Origin: Hypomesus transpacificus
Lineage: Eukaryota > Chordata > Actinopteri > Osmeriformes > Osmeridae
Reading direction: 5' to 3'
DNA: 64,000 nucleotides
NCBI RefSeq assembly: GCF_021917145.1
Contig: NC_061068.1
Location: 7,756,404 to 7,820,403 of the forward strand
The position numbers and the translations under genes were made by a program. Below the pieces are notes generated by a model. The model made no database searches, was not told the origin of the DNA, and worked only from the letters and a program-made list of their open reading frames with translations. Below, in pieces: positions 39,504 to 53,251 of the stretch (positions within the stretch are counted from its first letter, which is position 1; the number at the start of each line of letters is the position of its first letter).

Positions 39504-42238
39504 ATTCACAAACAAGACTGTTAAAGAAATCAAGTTCCAAATCAACATTAGGACAAATATGGGTGTGAAGGGGTGGGTTTGGGGTGGCGTGTGAGTTGGG
39601 GTTGGTTCAAAGTGTTAGTGTCTGATGAGAACACAGTGTTTCCCATAGCTCAGAAGTCTAGCACACTCTTGCTGTGTCACTGGCTCCATAGATATTAATG
39701 ACAAACAAGCATGACGTGATCTCCCCCCCACAGTACTCTGTCAAGGCAAATGCTAAACACACAAAAGCTGGGTTTAAAAGCTTGCTGATTCATGAATTGA
39801 CTTACTACTACTACTGCTTCTGAGTACAACATCCCAAGTGGATGCTCTGTCACTCCCAGCGGCACAACACACATGCAGTCAAACACAGCTACTTCTGGCC
39901 TGGTTTTATGTTGTGAGAAAGTCTGAAAAGCACTGATCCTGTTACACTGTGGAGGGGGGGAGGGTCTACAATCAGATAGAAACCATTAGAGCCCCAGATA
40001 AGCAAAAGAGGGCCATAAAACCAGCTCTGAAAAACTTTTGACCATAATATAAAACAAGCATTCGTTTAGCAAACAAACAAATAACTCAAATCAGTCCTCA
40101 ACACTTGGACCAAGTTTGCATAAAATCCAATACAGGGTTTACACAATCTCACACAATCCAAATCTAAAAACCTTTCAAGTTCTGGTTGACAAGTGGCAGT
40201 TTCTAGAAGAATTGTCCACTGCATTTTAGCTTAGAATCTAAATGTGTCTAAAGTCAATCAAAAAGGTCTGCTTTTGGCTGTGAAATGGGTTTTAAACAGG
40301 CTGTGGCATCACTAAAAGGTAACAACTTCATACAGATCACAGTCCACAGACTGGAACCATGAACCTGAAGTCAGGATGAATCAGTGTCACTCTGACGCTC
40401 CAGGCTTCACTAAGGACCTGGCCGCATAAAAACCTTACATGACATGGCGTTCTAAGAAAGTGATTGAGAGAAAAGCACTTGTATAAAGACCCCCCCAAGC
40501 ACCACCACTCACAGTACAGTAACACAAGCACTTCCTAACTCTTGGTGCTTGATGATTGCATCTCAAAAGACAAGCGAACGTCACGCCACTGCAGTGTGAG
40601 GAGAGCACATGACAGAACAGGCCGGAGCCTACAGACTAGAGGGAGCGAGGCTCAGCACTCCCAGTGGCTCGCACTGGGCTCCACCAGATCAGGAACAGAG
40701 AGCTCTCATACATTCAGTTGTGAACATACAAATGGGTAAAGTCATTGTACAACCTGCTATTGCGGAAAAGTGGTTAAATCAATGTGGTACTGAAAAATGA
40801 GGTAGCTCTTTCATTTTTGACATTTTCTTGGGTTCACTTTCTTTTCATGGGATATGTGCAAAGTGCTCCATTTCCATGGCAACATCACATTTGAGCATTT
40901 AAAATACCCATTTACCATCCCCCAGCCATTCCATTCCAAGCGAGGCCAAGCACATACCCATCACAAAAAGACAGATTCAGATTGTCAAATTCTAGGCTGT
41001 TGGTATGACTTCTGGTGTAAGGTGGCAGACAGGACACAATCAAGTGATGCATCTTATGCTGATGTTTGGTTGAAGGCTAGTCATGCTGCAGTTTTAGGAC
41101 CAGTGCAATACCTGGGACACAGATAGGGTTTAACTGGGACACAGATATTGGGTTTTTAACACTAGAGCCTGCATAGTTTATTCTCTTACCACTCCACCTT
41201 TCACTCCATGGATACAAAGTCTGATACAAAATGAAAACAAATGTCTTAACAAATTATTTGTTAAAATACAACAAACATTTAAAACAATTCCGAAAGGTGC
41301 AATGTTTGTTTTATTCTACAACTTCTCAAGAACTAAAACCTAATGTTTGAAAAGGAGGAAAACCAAAAAACAATATCCACAAAAAGAACAAAAGATTGAA
41401 CTAGATGAATGAAGCATTCTCTGTGAGAAAAGATGGCATGACGTGAGAGGGAGTCCAGTTAAGTATGACATATTTCAGCAGGTCCACAAGCTACCTGGAC
41501 GCGCTGAGAAACGGCAAAAAGCACCAGTCAACTATAGTCATCTAGGAAAGGAAACCTACTTACAGTTCAATGAAAACATTGTTTTCATTCATTCAACACC
41601 TGAACACGCCCCGCATCATGTGTAAGACAGCCCTACAGCCAACGGTGTCCACACAGATCAACCAGGTAGTAGGGATGTGGTACATGAGGCGTGTGACCTG
41701 AGGGGTCAAAGTCAACACCAGCCTTAAAAGACACCGAGACTCCCACTTCCGCCACTCATGTCCAAGTGAAAACAAACCAACATTTTCTGAATTATATATA
41801 CTTTGTTGAATCATACATATATATTTTCCCCATATATTTTGTGATGCATGTCATATTTATAAAAATGTTTGCTTCCACCTAAACCACCAACATGGGTATT
41901 TCAAGGTCCATTAAATGTCTTGATTCTTCTGTAGGGGGGGGGGGTCTTTAAAGGACAGCCAGTCTCATCTCTTCCAATTCATACAAAAGAGTGAAGACAG
42001 CCAAGTGTGTCCTTCCTGTCTCTAGTAATAGTCTCTGAGCCAGGTTATAGACAGCATGGCTCTCTGCATCCCCACACATGAAACAGAGCACTTCCGGGTC
42101 TTTGGGTGAGGACTGACCCCTGCCCTGGCTCCGTGGAGTCATCACCAACATTAGGCGTCCATACCCCCAGTAACCCCCTCCCCCACCCCCACCCATCCCA
42201 GCCAGGCCTGGCCTCATGGCCCCTGGGGTGGGGGGGCG
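39504..42238 (-). other. trpc4ap: Probable long 3' UTR of trpc4ap, or intergenic
   Basis: No coding exon or repeat family is recognised in this 2.7-kb stretch between the convergent myh7b and trpc4ap genes. The only minus-strand AATAAA copies noted lie near 41177 and 39496, so much of it may be trpc4ap 3' UTR. Confidence 0.45.
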
Positions 42239-45200
42239 TTAATCCTCCAGCAGGTCCCTGTCCAGGTCCATGAATGGCTCATCAATGTAGCTGGCTATGG
42301 CACACAGAGAAGTCCTGTCTGAACCCAGCAGCACTGACACGGTCTCCTTCCAGTAGCTGAAGGGGATGCAGGAGCTCTGAGAGGGAGAGACAGAAGTTAG
42401 ACCAACCAAGCCCAGCTCTCCAGAGAGGACAACATGCAATGCATCGGCCTTACCGAATCAAGAAACTCAAGAGCGGGTGAGCCAAGGCTAATCTCGTTCC
42501 TACAACGGAAAGGGCCAAACATGTTATCTTTATGGAGGGGGCCACACACTCACATTCTCCAAACAGGTGCTGTCCTTGTCCTTGTTGAGGTAGTGGCGCT
42601 GCCAGAAGCGCAGCAGGTTGTGGAAGTTATTGAGCAGGCAGCCGGGGTACTTCTCAGCATATTCCTTCTCTCTGAGGGCATTGAGGTAGAAGGGAAGCTT
42701 TCCCCTCCTTCTGGCCAGCATCAGGATCACCAGGCTGGTATTGAGACAGCTGACATTCTCCTGGGTCAGGACAGTGAGGACAGGCCAAGGTTAGGAGGTA
42801 TGTTAGCCGGCTCATAGCACAAGGATTATTTAATTCAATGTTGTATTCAAAACATAGATTATTTCTTCAGTTCTTAAGTCAGTGAATGAAATAGAGATTA
42901 CAGAAAGATAAAAGAGTATGTGTGTGTGTGTGTGAGTTCAGACCTGTGTGAGAGTCTGAACGTTGATGATGTTGACCAGCCTGAAGAGGAAAGCCAGTCT
43001 GTTCTCCACTCGGGCCATGTAGGACAGCAGACAGCACTCTGACAGCACCTCCACCACTGCAGGAGCACAGCAGGCAGCCACACATGCAGTCTATACACAC
43101 TCTCCAAAACATAGTCATCCTTGAGTTTCTTCTGTCCTTCACTTTCTAGATGCACTACTTGTATGTCGCTTTCGATAAAAGCGTCTGCAAAATGAATAAA
43201 TTATATAAATCGATAGAAAAAAAAAAAGAAAAAAAAAGCCTTTTTGTTTTTACCTTTCACATCCTCTGTCTGGCTTTCAAAGCGATCCAGGGACAGGACA
43301 ATGCAGCGCACCAGCATGTTGGAGTCCACCAGGGAACTGTTGATCTGGGTCAGGAAGGTCTGGAACTACACAGGAAGTGCTTTTTAGGAACCATTTGACC
43401 AACACACAGGGCTCCATGTATGTTCTGAGACCCTGAGGGCTAAGGGAAGACAGGGTTAGTCTGGGTGCAGGTGCCGTCTCTACCTTCTCTTCTGTGTTGA
43501 CGTATTTGTTGAATCTCTTGAAGGCATCAATGTTGAACTTCATGAGCTCCCCCAGCAGGTCAAAGTAGCTCTGCAGGACATCTCTAGACTTACAGCCACT
43601 ATCGATGATGCAGAATAGGATGTGCTGTGGAGGTGAACACCAACATCAACACCAACAGTAACATCAAAACATCCCTGCAGCCATTAAACAGCCGTCGCTT
43701 CCAGGCCCGACAATACAGCAACATTAGCCATTGACCTCAGATCATAGCTTGTGGGTCATGAACACACGATGCAGGCCAGATCCTTAAGACACAGCCAGTC
43801 TTGCTGGTGCTATAGATTTTAAGTGGTGGTATACACCAAATCACCAGAGATGACATCCTGCTCACCTCCAGCAGGCCTCTCTTCAAGAGGAACATCTGGT
43901 CTGCGTAGGAGGTGGCTCCTCTGAGGAAGCTCTCCACCGCCCGCGCCTGCCAGAACCTACAACACAAGTACAGGACACTGGTTAAGCTGAGAACAACTGA
44001 CCATTTCCAGCACATCACTAAGACACACCGCTGAGTAGGATACTATACCAAGATGGACAGTGAGGTGAGATGGTTATTGCTTTCTGAGTTACTAGGATGG
44101 CTTTGATTTGGGCCTTGAGACAGAATGTGGCACAGTCCTGCTTCCACATCTCAAGCTTGGACCCATGTGACGCTGACCTGAAGGAGGAGTCGGGGGGCTC
44201 CCTCTTCATGACGGTGAGCAGGCGGGTGAGGAGACCCTTCTTCCCGTCACACACCAGACTCCTGTCGGTGTTCACCAGGGCCTCCACTTCAGGGATGTTG
44301 GCCTTTAGAGAGATGGCACTCAGCTCATTCAGCTCTTGACTGTTCAGAAGCAGGTACTTGTTCCTGAAAAGAGAGGAAAAGGTTTGTTCCTGCAACGGTG
44401 GCCACAGAACTTGAAAGTCATCATGTCCGTTTGCTGAAGGTCACTTACTCATGGTGGTCACTAAAGCTCTGCAATAGCCTCAGGAACTGTATTTTAAAGG
44501 AGATTTCCTAAGGGGGGGGACAAAATACAAGTGTGCGAGAATATCAATTGCTACATTGTATGGTACTTGACTGGAAGGCAAGAAGGGTTCGATTTCTAGA
44601 CACAGCCAAGTAGGGGAGGATAACTTACCGGACTGCAGTCACAGTTCTCATTCTGCCCATGCACCACGTGATTGGATGAGGTGTACTTCCTCCAGATCAG
44701 CTTGTCAAAGAGGTTGTTGAGGCCTGGGATCAGACGAAACTCAGCCAGCATCTTGTGCACCTGCAGAGGGCGGTGACATCAGTTAGACACGTCCCACTAC
44801 CAGCTCCAGGCCTCGTCCTCCAGCCCTGCCCAGGGAGCCACCTCACCTGGTTCCTCTGGCGGCCCATCAGCAGCACACACAGCACGTAGAGCACCTCCAC
44901 CTTGTACATGATCTCATGGACGATCTTCATGGACTGGGGCAGGCGATGTCTCAGAGGACTTGTGGCCAGGGAGCTCTCGTCTGATGACTCTGTAGGCACG
45001 AAAACCCCAAACATTCTTAACATGTCTCAGGAGACAACCAGGAGGAGAAACGGTCCCAAGAGAACAAAAGGGGTTTGAGGGCATTTAAGGGTCAGCATGG
45101 AGCCCTATCTCTGATCATACCTGTGCTGCTGTGCTCGGCCTCCTCCGTTGCCATCTGCATGAGGGCGTCCAGCACCAAGGCATTGTCCAACCATGTGTAC

Positions 45201-48200
45201 CAGTCCTCAAGTTCCTGCAAGAAGTTGGATGTCCCCGTGGCTTCCGACACCTTCCTGGTGGCCAGCTTGCACAGGCGCTCGATGAAGCCTGGGATGTTCA
45301 GCAGAGTCACTAAGAACATGGACAGAGAAGATCAGGATCAGACAATGATCACTATCAGAGCATTAGCCTATTCAAACTAAACATTGGACCAGTGATATGG
45401 ATCTGTCGCCTTCATGTCCGACTCTTACAGAACGCGGGTGTCCCTGTCCTACCTTGATTGACCTCTGCACGGGAGGGGCTGGCATTGCGTTTCTGCTGCG
45501 CGTTCTTTGCCAATAGGGTGTGTTTATCGTCATTGCCGACGTCGGGCTCTGAGATGGTGACGGACAGGATGCGGCAGAAGTTAGCCAGCTGCTGCTGGTC
45601 AAAGCTCTGGACCAGGCCGGACAGGTTAGGGATGCCTTCCAGCTGGATCATCTCCTGGAACGAAGACAGATCAACAGACATTCACTGATACTGTGGATGA
45701 CGGTGATTGAACTATAACGGTCCATGTCTGGGCGCCTTATGAGCCAGGTAAAACATCAGAAAGCTGAGCAAGTCTAGCCTCTGATTTATATTTTATAAAC
45801 TGCTCTAACCTTCTTGACTCCTAGAATATCCTCGATTAAAGTGGCAGTCTGTAGAAAGGTCTTCTTGTTGGTCATCAGGGTGAATAGAAACAGGACAAAG
45901 TCTTCCCTTGCTGCAAGGCTTTTTGTCACCCCTTCCGTCTGAGGATACGATGAGAGTTTGTACGGTAATATTTTTAAAGCAGTTATAACTTACTTTTTGT
46001 ATAACCCATAAGGTATTGTATTTGTGTATATGGATGACAGCATGAAAAGGGCCAAGGCATTGAAATATGACCATTCAAGTCACTGACAAGCTCTCCCTTT
46101 ACCAAGAATAGTAATCAAAACCCCACACATTCTCCAACTCTATGCTTTGCACCTAAACCCTCTCTTAAGTGGGTACTTACACATATGCAGCAGTTGTACA
46201 GCACACTAAGGCAGTCCTTGACCAAGTCGTCATTCACTACAGGGAAAATCACAGTAACAGGCAAGTGAAAAAAAGGGTTAACATCCCCTCTGAGTACAAT
46301 CATCACACTATACGATAGTTACAAATATCAGTGTTGCTTACTTTTCAGTTTCTTTTTCTGCATTGTGAGAGTGGGCCTCATCAAGATCTCGACAAGCAGC
46401 TTTGAGAATAAAAGGGGAAAATAAAGTACTATTAAAAAACTAGGACAATCTCTTAGCTTCAAAAGACGCACTAGCGTCAAACTGGAAGCTCCCTGTCTCA
46501 AGACCAGACCAGAGTCTACTGCACAGGGCACAGCAAACTTACATCTACTCCCCCAAAGAGGTCAAAGGTGTACGTGTTGGGAAAGGTGGATTCCTGAGCT
46601 GCCTTCCTGTCCTCCGTGACAAAGGACATGGCCTCCATGGAAAGCAGGGATGATAGTTCCTGTCAACAACACAGACAAGGCATCCTTACAACAGCGCTAA
46701 TATCACTGGGGACATAAGGGGTGCATTTAAAAAAACCCAGAGCATTGTTATGGTGATGTCCTGTAGGGTACCTTTAGTACGTTATGAGTGTGGGAGAGGT
46801 CGCTATTGAGGTGGCTGCTCTCATACAGTTTTTGCAGCAGCACAGGGATTCCATGCCACTTCGCCCTCATGTCCCTCTCCTGGAGCAGGGCCTCTGGAAG
46901 CTGCAACATAATACATGTTATAGCAGGCATGCTGTGGAATTTCAGTAGAGACCCTACAAGACTATTGTAATACAGTACAACACTGATAAGGGATGCTGAA
47001 ACTGAAGTACATCTCATGGTACATTCACCACCGGTACAAGATGACCTGAATTAAGCTTTATTTAATCGATAATATTTTTGTGAATGGGGACAGAGTGGGC
47101 TCTAAGTTTTTTATTTGGATAATATTAGATTTGCATATTAGATCAATGTCTAACACAAACTATGAGACAGGTGTACTTTTAGCCAACCTCGACCAAAATT
47201 AACCCTCTTGATAGGTAGATTTGACAGCTGTTGTAACTGTAACTAAAAATACACCGTGAAAATACGTTTTGAGGGTCTTATAAAAATATGCCCATAGCAT
47301 GCCCATACCCCCTAGAAGGGGTGTAGCCCCCGTATCCATGAATCTCTAGTGACGTCCCTGCTAGCAGCTATCAAAACTGGTATGCCATGGCTAGTGTTAG
47401 CCTACAATTTGGCTGGAAACGTGTCCTAAATATATGAACGATTACGTTGTATAAAACGTTGTGTATATACATGTATAAAACGCTATCTAATGACGTCGAC
47501 TCAACCCAAATGGCACAGCAGGATCGTATCCATTTAAGGCAGATGAACAACCTATCTCACGTAAACGAATGCTAACTGGCGAGTCAGGCTATTTTCGTGA
47601 GACTGGAGCTAGTGTATTACGTAATCACCTCAGTGCTCGGCTACCTTAGCCAGCTCGCTAGGTATTGTAGCAAGTGGCCTTGCAACTCAGATGTCTGAAT
47701 AATAAACCCAAATTCCAAACGGTTTATTTCAAAATCAGTTAGCAAGAGAATACAGTTACAAATAGTGCTTAAATGGCTTGTAGCTTGAACCCACCTAACT
47801 TGCATTAGTGAGCTATATAAACTATTAGTTGCTTAGCTTAGGCTAGCTAGCTCTGCTGCTAGCTCGCTATCAACAAAGACCTAGCTAGCATATTTCGGTA
47901 GCCAGGTGTTGTTACAGCATTATTTACGTTAGTTCGTTTCTACGCAGATAGTGATATAATGTTATATAAATAGTCATGAGACTGTTAATCTCTTATTTTG
48001 CACGTTGCTTTTGCAGCTAGGTGGCTGGTAGCTAGTAACTGGGGGTAGCATACGTTATCGGTCGCCTGGGAAACATGCACTAGTCAAGGTTCTAGCTAAA
48101 GCAAGTCCCAGGCTCGAATCGACCTACTCTCAGATCGTTTCATCATTAAGACATTGCGCTAATTTAGTCTTACCTGTGTTCCTCGGCTAAAACTATGGCC

Positions 48201-48299
48201 TGCAATCTGACTCTGCCTGATCTTTGCAATGATATTGCCATTTAGGCTCCTTCGTTTTCCTCCAGTCCAAGGGGACTCGGACCCCAGAAGCGTCGCCAT
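42239..48299 (-). CDS. trpc4ap: TRPC4-associated protein (TRUSS), CRL4 ubiquitin-ligase adaptor
   Basis: Eighteen coding exons join in phase to 2328 nt and 775 residues (human about 797): 48174-48299, 46772-46900, 46543-46659, 46342-46399, 46181-46236, 45810-45938, 45453-45654, 45121-45309, 44847-44989, 44629-44760, 44449-44507, 44178-44363, 43866-43956, 43484-43624, 43254-43365, 42944-43056, 42554-42760, 42239-42376. Sequence matches TRPC4AP nearly throughout, for example SFDQQQLANFCRIL, GNDDKHTLLAKNAQQK, KANIPEVEALVNTDRSLVCD and the C-terminus ASYIDEPFMDLDRD. Only the first exon (MATLLGSESPWTGG) diverges. The family forms a helical-repeat scaffold that binds TNFR1 and TRPC channels. With DDB1-CUL4 it targets MYC for degradation. 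No membrane segment or signal peptide is evident. The first intron is 1.27 kb. Confidence 0.95.
43159..43201 (+). repeat. L2/SINE tail fragment in trpc4ap intron
   Basis: The stretch tgtcgctttcgataaaagcg and the following tctgcaaaatgaat match the 3' tails of the SINEs at 3213 and 29191. Head and core are absent, so this is a 5'-truncated copy. It lies between exons 43056 and 43254, antisense to the gene. Confidence 0.7.
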
Positions 48300-48471
48300 T
48301 ATTACTTCTTCCTGAACTGTTCCAAGCAGGAAGTTCTTAATCTTTAATCAAATATTCTCATGCTTTTAGCGCCATCTATTGACAGAGCCACGTCATCAAT
48401 GGGACATAAAAGGCTATTTGACAACAAGCACCTCAGTGGGCATAACATATGAATGTATTAGTGTAGTAAAC

Positions 48472-48477
48472 TTTAAT
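48472..48477 (-). terminator. sla2: Candidate poly(A) signal of sla2
   Basis: Plus-strand TTTAAT reads ATTAAA on the minus strand, 355 nt past the sla2 stop and only about 170 nt upstream of the trpc4ap start codon. This is inference from position. Confidence 0.35.
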
Positions 48478-48831
48478 AGATGTTTATACCTACAAATAAG
48501 GTTTGACAATTTCTTTACCAAAAAAAACAAAAAAACAGCAACATTCAACATGCAGCACAATCCTCTGTGTTCCTGTGTACAGTTCTGTGTAACCTTACAT
48601 AATAATAATGGTTTTATAATTGTATAGAGCACACAAGCTCCACAGATCTTTTTTTTCTTCTTCAGGGTATTAACTGGAGCTGAAGGAGGACATAGAGGGT
48701 TCAGTACGAGCTCTGATTGCATCAGGCTTCCCCTCTTTCTCAGCCCCTTGCTGTGCTGGACAAAAACAGTGCAGTAAAATGTCCTCTGTTTCTACATGTC
48801 TACATCACTCTGTGCATCTCCATCCGTTTCT

Positions 48832-50958
48832 TCAGGTGTTCCAACGCACAGCACAGTCTTCACAGCCAGCATCAGTTATAAAGAGGTATGAGCTTATGGC
48901 CTCCCTCAGGCCCTCGCTCACCAAAGAGTCTTGTGAGTCCACTCTTGACTTCCTGAAAATCATTGAGCTTAAAAGAGAGAGAAACAAAAGTTTTAGTTAG
49001 CTGTCAGCTTGATGAATCCCATTACAACAGCCACCACTAATTACACTTTTGACTGTGCACAGTATCAAATTATTTATCATAATTGACGGCATATTTACAT
49101 TAATAGGCAGTGTTTCTTGCTGGTCTAAGGAAAATGAAAATGAATATGTCCCACCTGCTCACGTCTTTCCAGTTCAGGGTGGGCCTCCTGATCATCCTTG
49201 GAAACAACCTGCTCACCTCTGAAGCACTGTCAGAACCCTCTATAAAGCAAGGCTCCTTCAAAACACAGCACAATCCATCTGCTGACTCTGGAAAAAGAAA
49301 CAGCAGTATACCACAATGAGAGGATGCCATTGGAAATGGACATTCGTTCAGCCCCAAGACCCAATGAACACCTTACATTGAGCAGTCCTGCTGTATCATA
49401 ATATATGGTTTATAGGTCAGATTTATATTTACACCTGTTGTTTGGCCTGTGTCCACCATGTCTAATATCTTTTGTACCCACCTGAGTAGTGTTCGACCAG
49501 GTGGTCCAGAGAGGGGAAGGTGAGACTGGGGGAAATGTAAAAGAAGCCATTTTGTAGGCGACAGATGCGGTAGTGCTTCACCGAGTTCCGGTTTGAGCTC
49601 GTCCTCCAAAGGATAGACAGCGAGTAGAATTCTGTGGGCAAACACAGGACAGGGTTACTTACCATCACCATCATGGTGTCTTTGTTAAAGTACAACAATT
49701 ACAGTGGGTTAACTATTGACATGAAACATAAGGTTAAAGTGCCAAATTAGATGATGGCACTTGATTTGGGAGGGTAATAGAACACTAGTTCACCATTTGA
49801 AAGTGTTCTTGAAATTTGACAGAAAGTTCAGACACCACTTACGATGCACCAAAAAAATAAAATAATAGTAGTTACCTCGTTCTGTCTCACTCTCTCGGAT
49901 CATGAAAGCCCCTGTGTGGTTGTTGGGCAAGGATAACAGCTCCTCTGCCTTCATCCTGCACGTCCTAATAAACAGCCATCTGACCACAGACAGAAGGACA
50001 TAGTAAAACATAAAGATTGTAGGACACAGAAAAGGAACTATACAGCAGTAATACAAAAAAAAAAACAATACAACTCAAAATACAAATTAAATAATAGCAC
50101 ATTGATTCATTTCATTTTCTGCCTCTGACAGTCCAAATTAAACGCTGGAACTACATCTGTCATCACTCTCCACTGGGGGAGGAGTGCTTCAGTTGAGATG
50201 TTGAAAGTTGAATCGTTAAGGCAGAAATATGTAACTGATGTTCCAGAATTATTCCTACAGATGGACACATTCCACCTACATGGGCACTCCCACATATCAG
50301 TGGAGTGCCCAGATCACCCCATAATCTCCATTAGCAGTTTATGACCAGACTACTGAAATGACATCATTACCTTTTGTCTGAGGTTACATGTGTAGCTTAC
50401 AGAAGCTATGGTTGTTATGTAAATTGATAGTAGTAGACATAGTGACTGACCTTTTTATCACTTTGGCAGTGTAGTCACTGGGGATGTAGTATTCCTGGTC
50501 TGTTGTTGTTGATCTTACCATACAGAAATCCCCATCACTGTAGACAGAGCAGTCCCTGATCAGTCAAGAGCCCACCATGTATAGTGGACCACTGTTAGGT
50601 CAAGCATGTTTGTAACTTACTCTGATATTACTGTGAGCCTCTCCCCTGTGTGGATACTGTGGCCTGAGACACCATGAGATGGGTAATTATAGAGGGACAC
50701 CACCATGTGATCATCTGGAAGAAAAACATGAACCATAAACCAGGAACTTCACCGGTTCATAAAGGTGCTACACTACAATATGATACATTTCAAGTACAGC
50801 ACATTGCTATGCAATGATACGGGTCTATATTGTTTAGAGGAGATTAAGCTGGGCTTGATTTGAGACAGCTTGGACTGAAACTCACCCAATGATACAGACT
50901 CCGGTATGTGCTCCAGTTGGGCTATGTTAGTTCGACATTTGATTGGGCAGGTTCCCAT
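48832..50958 (-). CDS. sla2: Src-like adaptor protein 2 (SH3-SH2 adaptor)
   Basis: Seven coding exons join in phase to 253 residues (human SLA2 about 261): 50886-50958, 50621-50714, 50451-50537, 49876-49979, 49482-49631, 49155-49287, 48832-48952. The start MGTCPIKC carries Gly2 plus Cys4 and Cys8, fitting myristoylation and palmitoylation. An SH3 domain covers about residues 26-85 (VVSLYNYP to YYIPSDYTAKV). An SH2 domain follows at about 86-180, with the phosphotyrosine pocket FMIRESE and KHYRI, then LDHLVEHYS. The tail holds ADGLCCVLKEPC and the CBL-binding-like SLVSEGLREAISSYL. There is no kinase domain. SLAP proteins lower T- and B-cell receptor signalling by recruiting CBL. The choice of sla2 over sla1 rests on adjacency to ndrg3, as in human. 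A 5' untranslated exon boundary is visible just before the ATG (tttgtacag|AACCAG). Confidence 0.9.
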
Positions 50959-52139
50959 CTTTGCCTGGTTCTGTACAAAGAAAGGAATTATAAGAGCTCT
51001 CATCATGATATGATATAATTAAATTGGTATTCCCCCCCCCCCCCCTGGTATAGTGTACATTTACTTCCAAACACCAGGCTATATAAGCAAGACATATCAT
51101 GTAAAATTGTATGGTTAATTCCATACACACTTCCACTTTCCCAGTTTTTCTCTCTCAAATCATATTCAAAATTTGTCGCAAGACCAAATAAATATCTACT
51201 CACTCTGTTGAGACAGCTGGTTTTAGATCCACCCCAGAGAAGCTGGTTTCTTCTTGCCAAAGTCCTATACCGATACTAAGATTATAAATGTCTGTCTGTC
51301 TGCATACTATGTCTGCATGTTCATCTTCACGTGTATTACCTAAACTGGCTTCTCACACATGCCTCCTGAACAGTCCAACTAAATGAAGATGTGTCCCTCC
51401 TCTGTTTGGTGTGTTTACGTAGCTGCGGTGAGCTTTGATGAGAACCGAAGACTGCAACTATCTCGATGACGGAAGGCTTGATGTCATACTCCGACTGCTT
51501 CCTGTTATGCTACACACCTTGACACCCTCATAACAGACAAACTCTGAAGTTATTTCAGGGAACATTCCATTTAGTGATTTGTTGTTGTGTAAACACTTAA
51601 AGTGTATCAGTCAGCATACAATTTTGATCATCAGCCAAACAGAAACGCTTGACTTTGAATGTTCATGGTTGCCTACAGTGCCTTGCCATAATTAGTAAAA
51701 AATCATGAAGACTTGTATTAGGGCCAACATATGTGGCGGCTGACGTGTGTGCTTAGCATCTGAAAAACAGTCTGCAATGAGATGCTCAATCCCTTAATTG
51801 TTGCATGTATGAGAAAACCTTATCTAAACACCAGTATCGCAAGACAGTGCACATTTATTTTCAGGGCAAGCTAAAAATAGCTTAGCTGACTTGTGGTTGG
51901 AAAACAAGTTTCCACAGCTCTGAATTTCAAACCGAAAGAAAATAAAAGCAAGCATGACATTTTTGGACTGGAGTGATTCATGTTTTTTTTCTAGGTTTGT
52001 ATGCATTACTAACCTTGATTGCCATCACTAGGTATTTATTATTATTTAATAATCTTTACCTTATGTTTTGACTAACCTGTTGAAATGCAGTCGGTTTGGA
52101 ATAAAATGAAACTGCTATTGACATTTTCAATATTCTAGC
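50959..52139. other. sla2 upstream region
   Basis: No coding exon is recognised here. It should hold the sla2 promoter and a 5' untranslated exon. A 14-bp C homopolymer (about 51032-51045) is the only simple repeat of note. Confidence 0.45.
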
Positions 52140-52145
52140 TTTATT
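52140..52145 (-). terminator. ndrg3: Candidate poly(A) signal of ndrg3
   Basis: Plus-strand TTTATT (AATAAA on minus) lies 1.1 kb after the ndrg3 stop in AT-rich sequence. This would give a 1.1-kb 3' UTR (52120-53251). Confidence 0.45.
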
Positions 52146-53251
52146 TAGTACTACGGTAGTATAAATGAGTTGAATCAGCAGACAGTGAGAGGCACCACCC
52201 TCTGTGAAAGGGACTAAACACATTTTCACATCAGAAGACATTTGTTAATGTTGTTACTGTGAAGGTCTACTCAACAGATGACTGAATAGGCTACAAAAAC
52301 AACAATTGTGTATACAGAAACAAGAAAACAACATTAATAACAAAATAATATAGAGATCAAAACATCTTTACGATATCGTTGTTTTGTATTTCTATTGTTG
52401 TAGTATTATTCTTTGCACAGATGCTTTGAAAGACATAAAAGGTCCTAGTTCAACCTGTATACAGTGCTATTTTTCATTCAGTGTATTTGCTAATGCAAAA
52501 AATACATTGGAATAACACATTGCAGATACAGTAAAATACTACAAATGCACACAGCTTGAGAGATGTAACTACAATGTGAGCAGGGTGAAATGAGAATAAC
52601 AGTGTACGTACAATACAGCATTAAAACACAACCACACAATCAATAGAGGCATGTGTTCAAAGTTCCCAACATAAAAAAGATTAATTAAAAAGTGTTGCAC
52701 ATATGTGTAATGACTGAAGTACAGAAGCAGAGGACCTGGGTAGTGTTGGATTTGAGCTACAGTGCCCTTTAAACGCAAGACTTTAAAATGTAAGGGGACA
52801 AACCTTCTACACATAGACACATTGTGAAAAAATAAATACAAGATGTGAGGCAATAATTGGTAACATAAGAAGGGAACAAGTGTATTTAGATATGAGGCTA
52901 GATTTGCCTGCATGAAAGACATGCATTTGGATAGAAAATGATGAGAAGGACATGGGGTGGTTGATCTTACCATCAGACCCTTTACACACAAATATATGTA
53001 TATGTTTATATATATATTTGTATCATTGCATCAAGTTGTGACTACGTCTGATATAATAGTCAATATATCTTTGTATATATATATTTTTATATCCACATGT
53101 TCATCACATAATTCATTACATAACCTTCTGGCATTGAGTAGCAGTGTAAGAGATACAGATGGGAGACATAAGTTACGGGAGGAGGAGGAGGCGGACAGGG
53201 GCAGCATGGAGGGCTGCTTCCTGGTGGTAAGTAGGAGTGTGGTGGGCAGGT

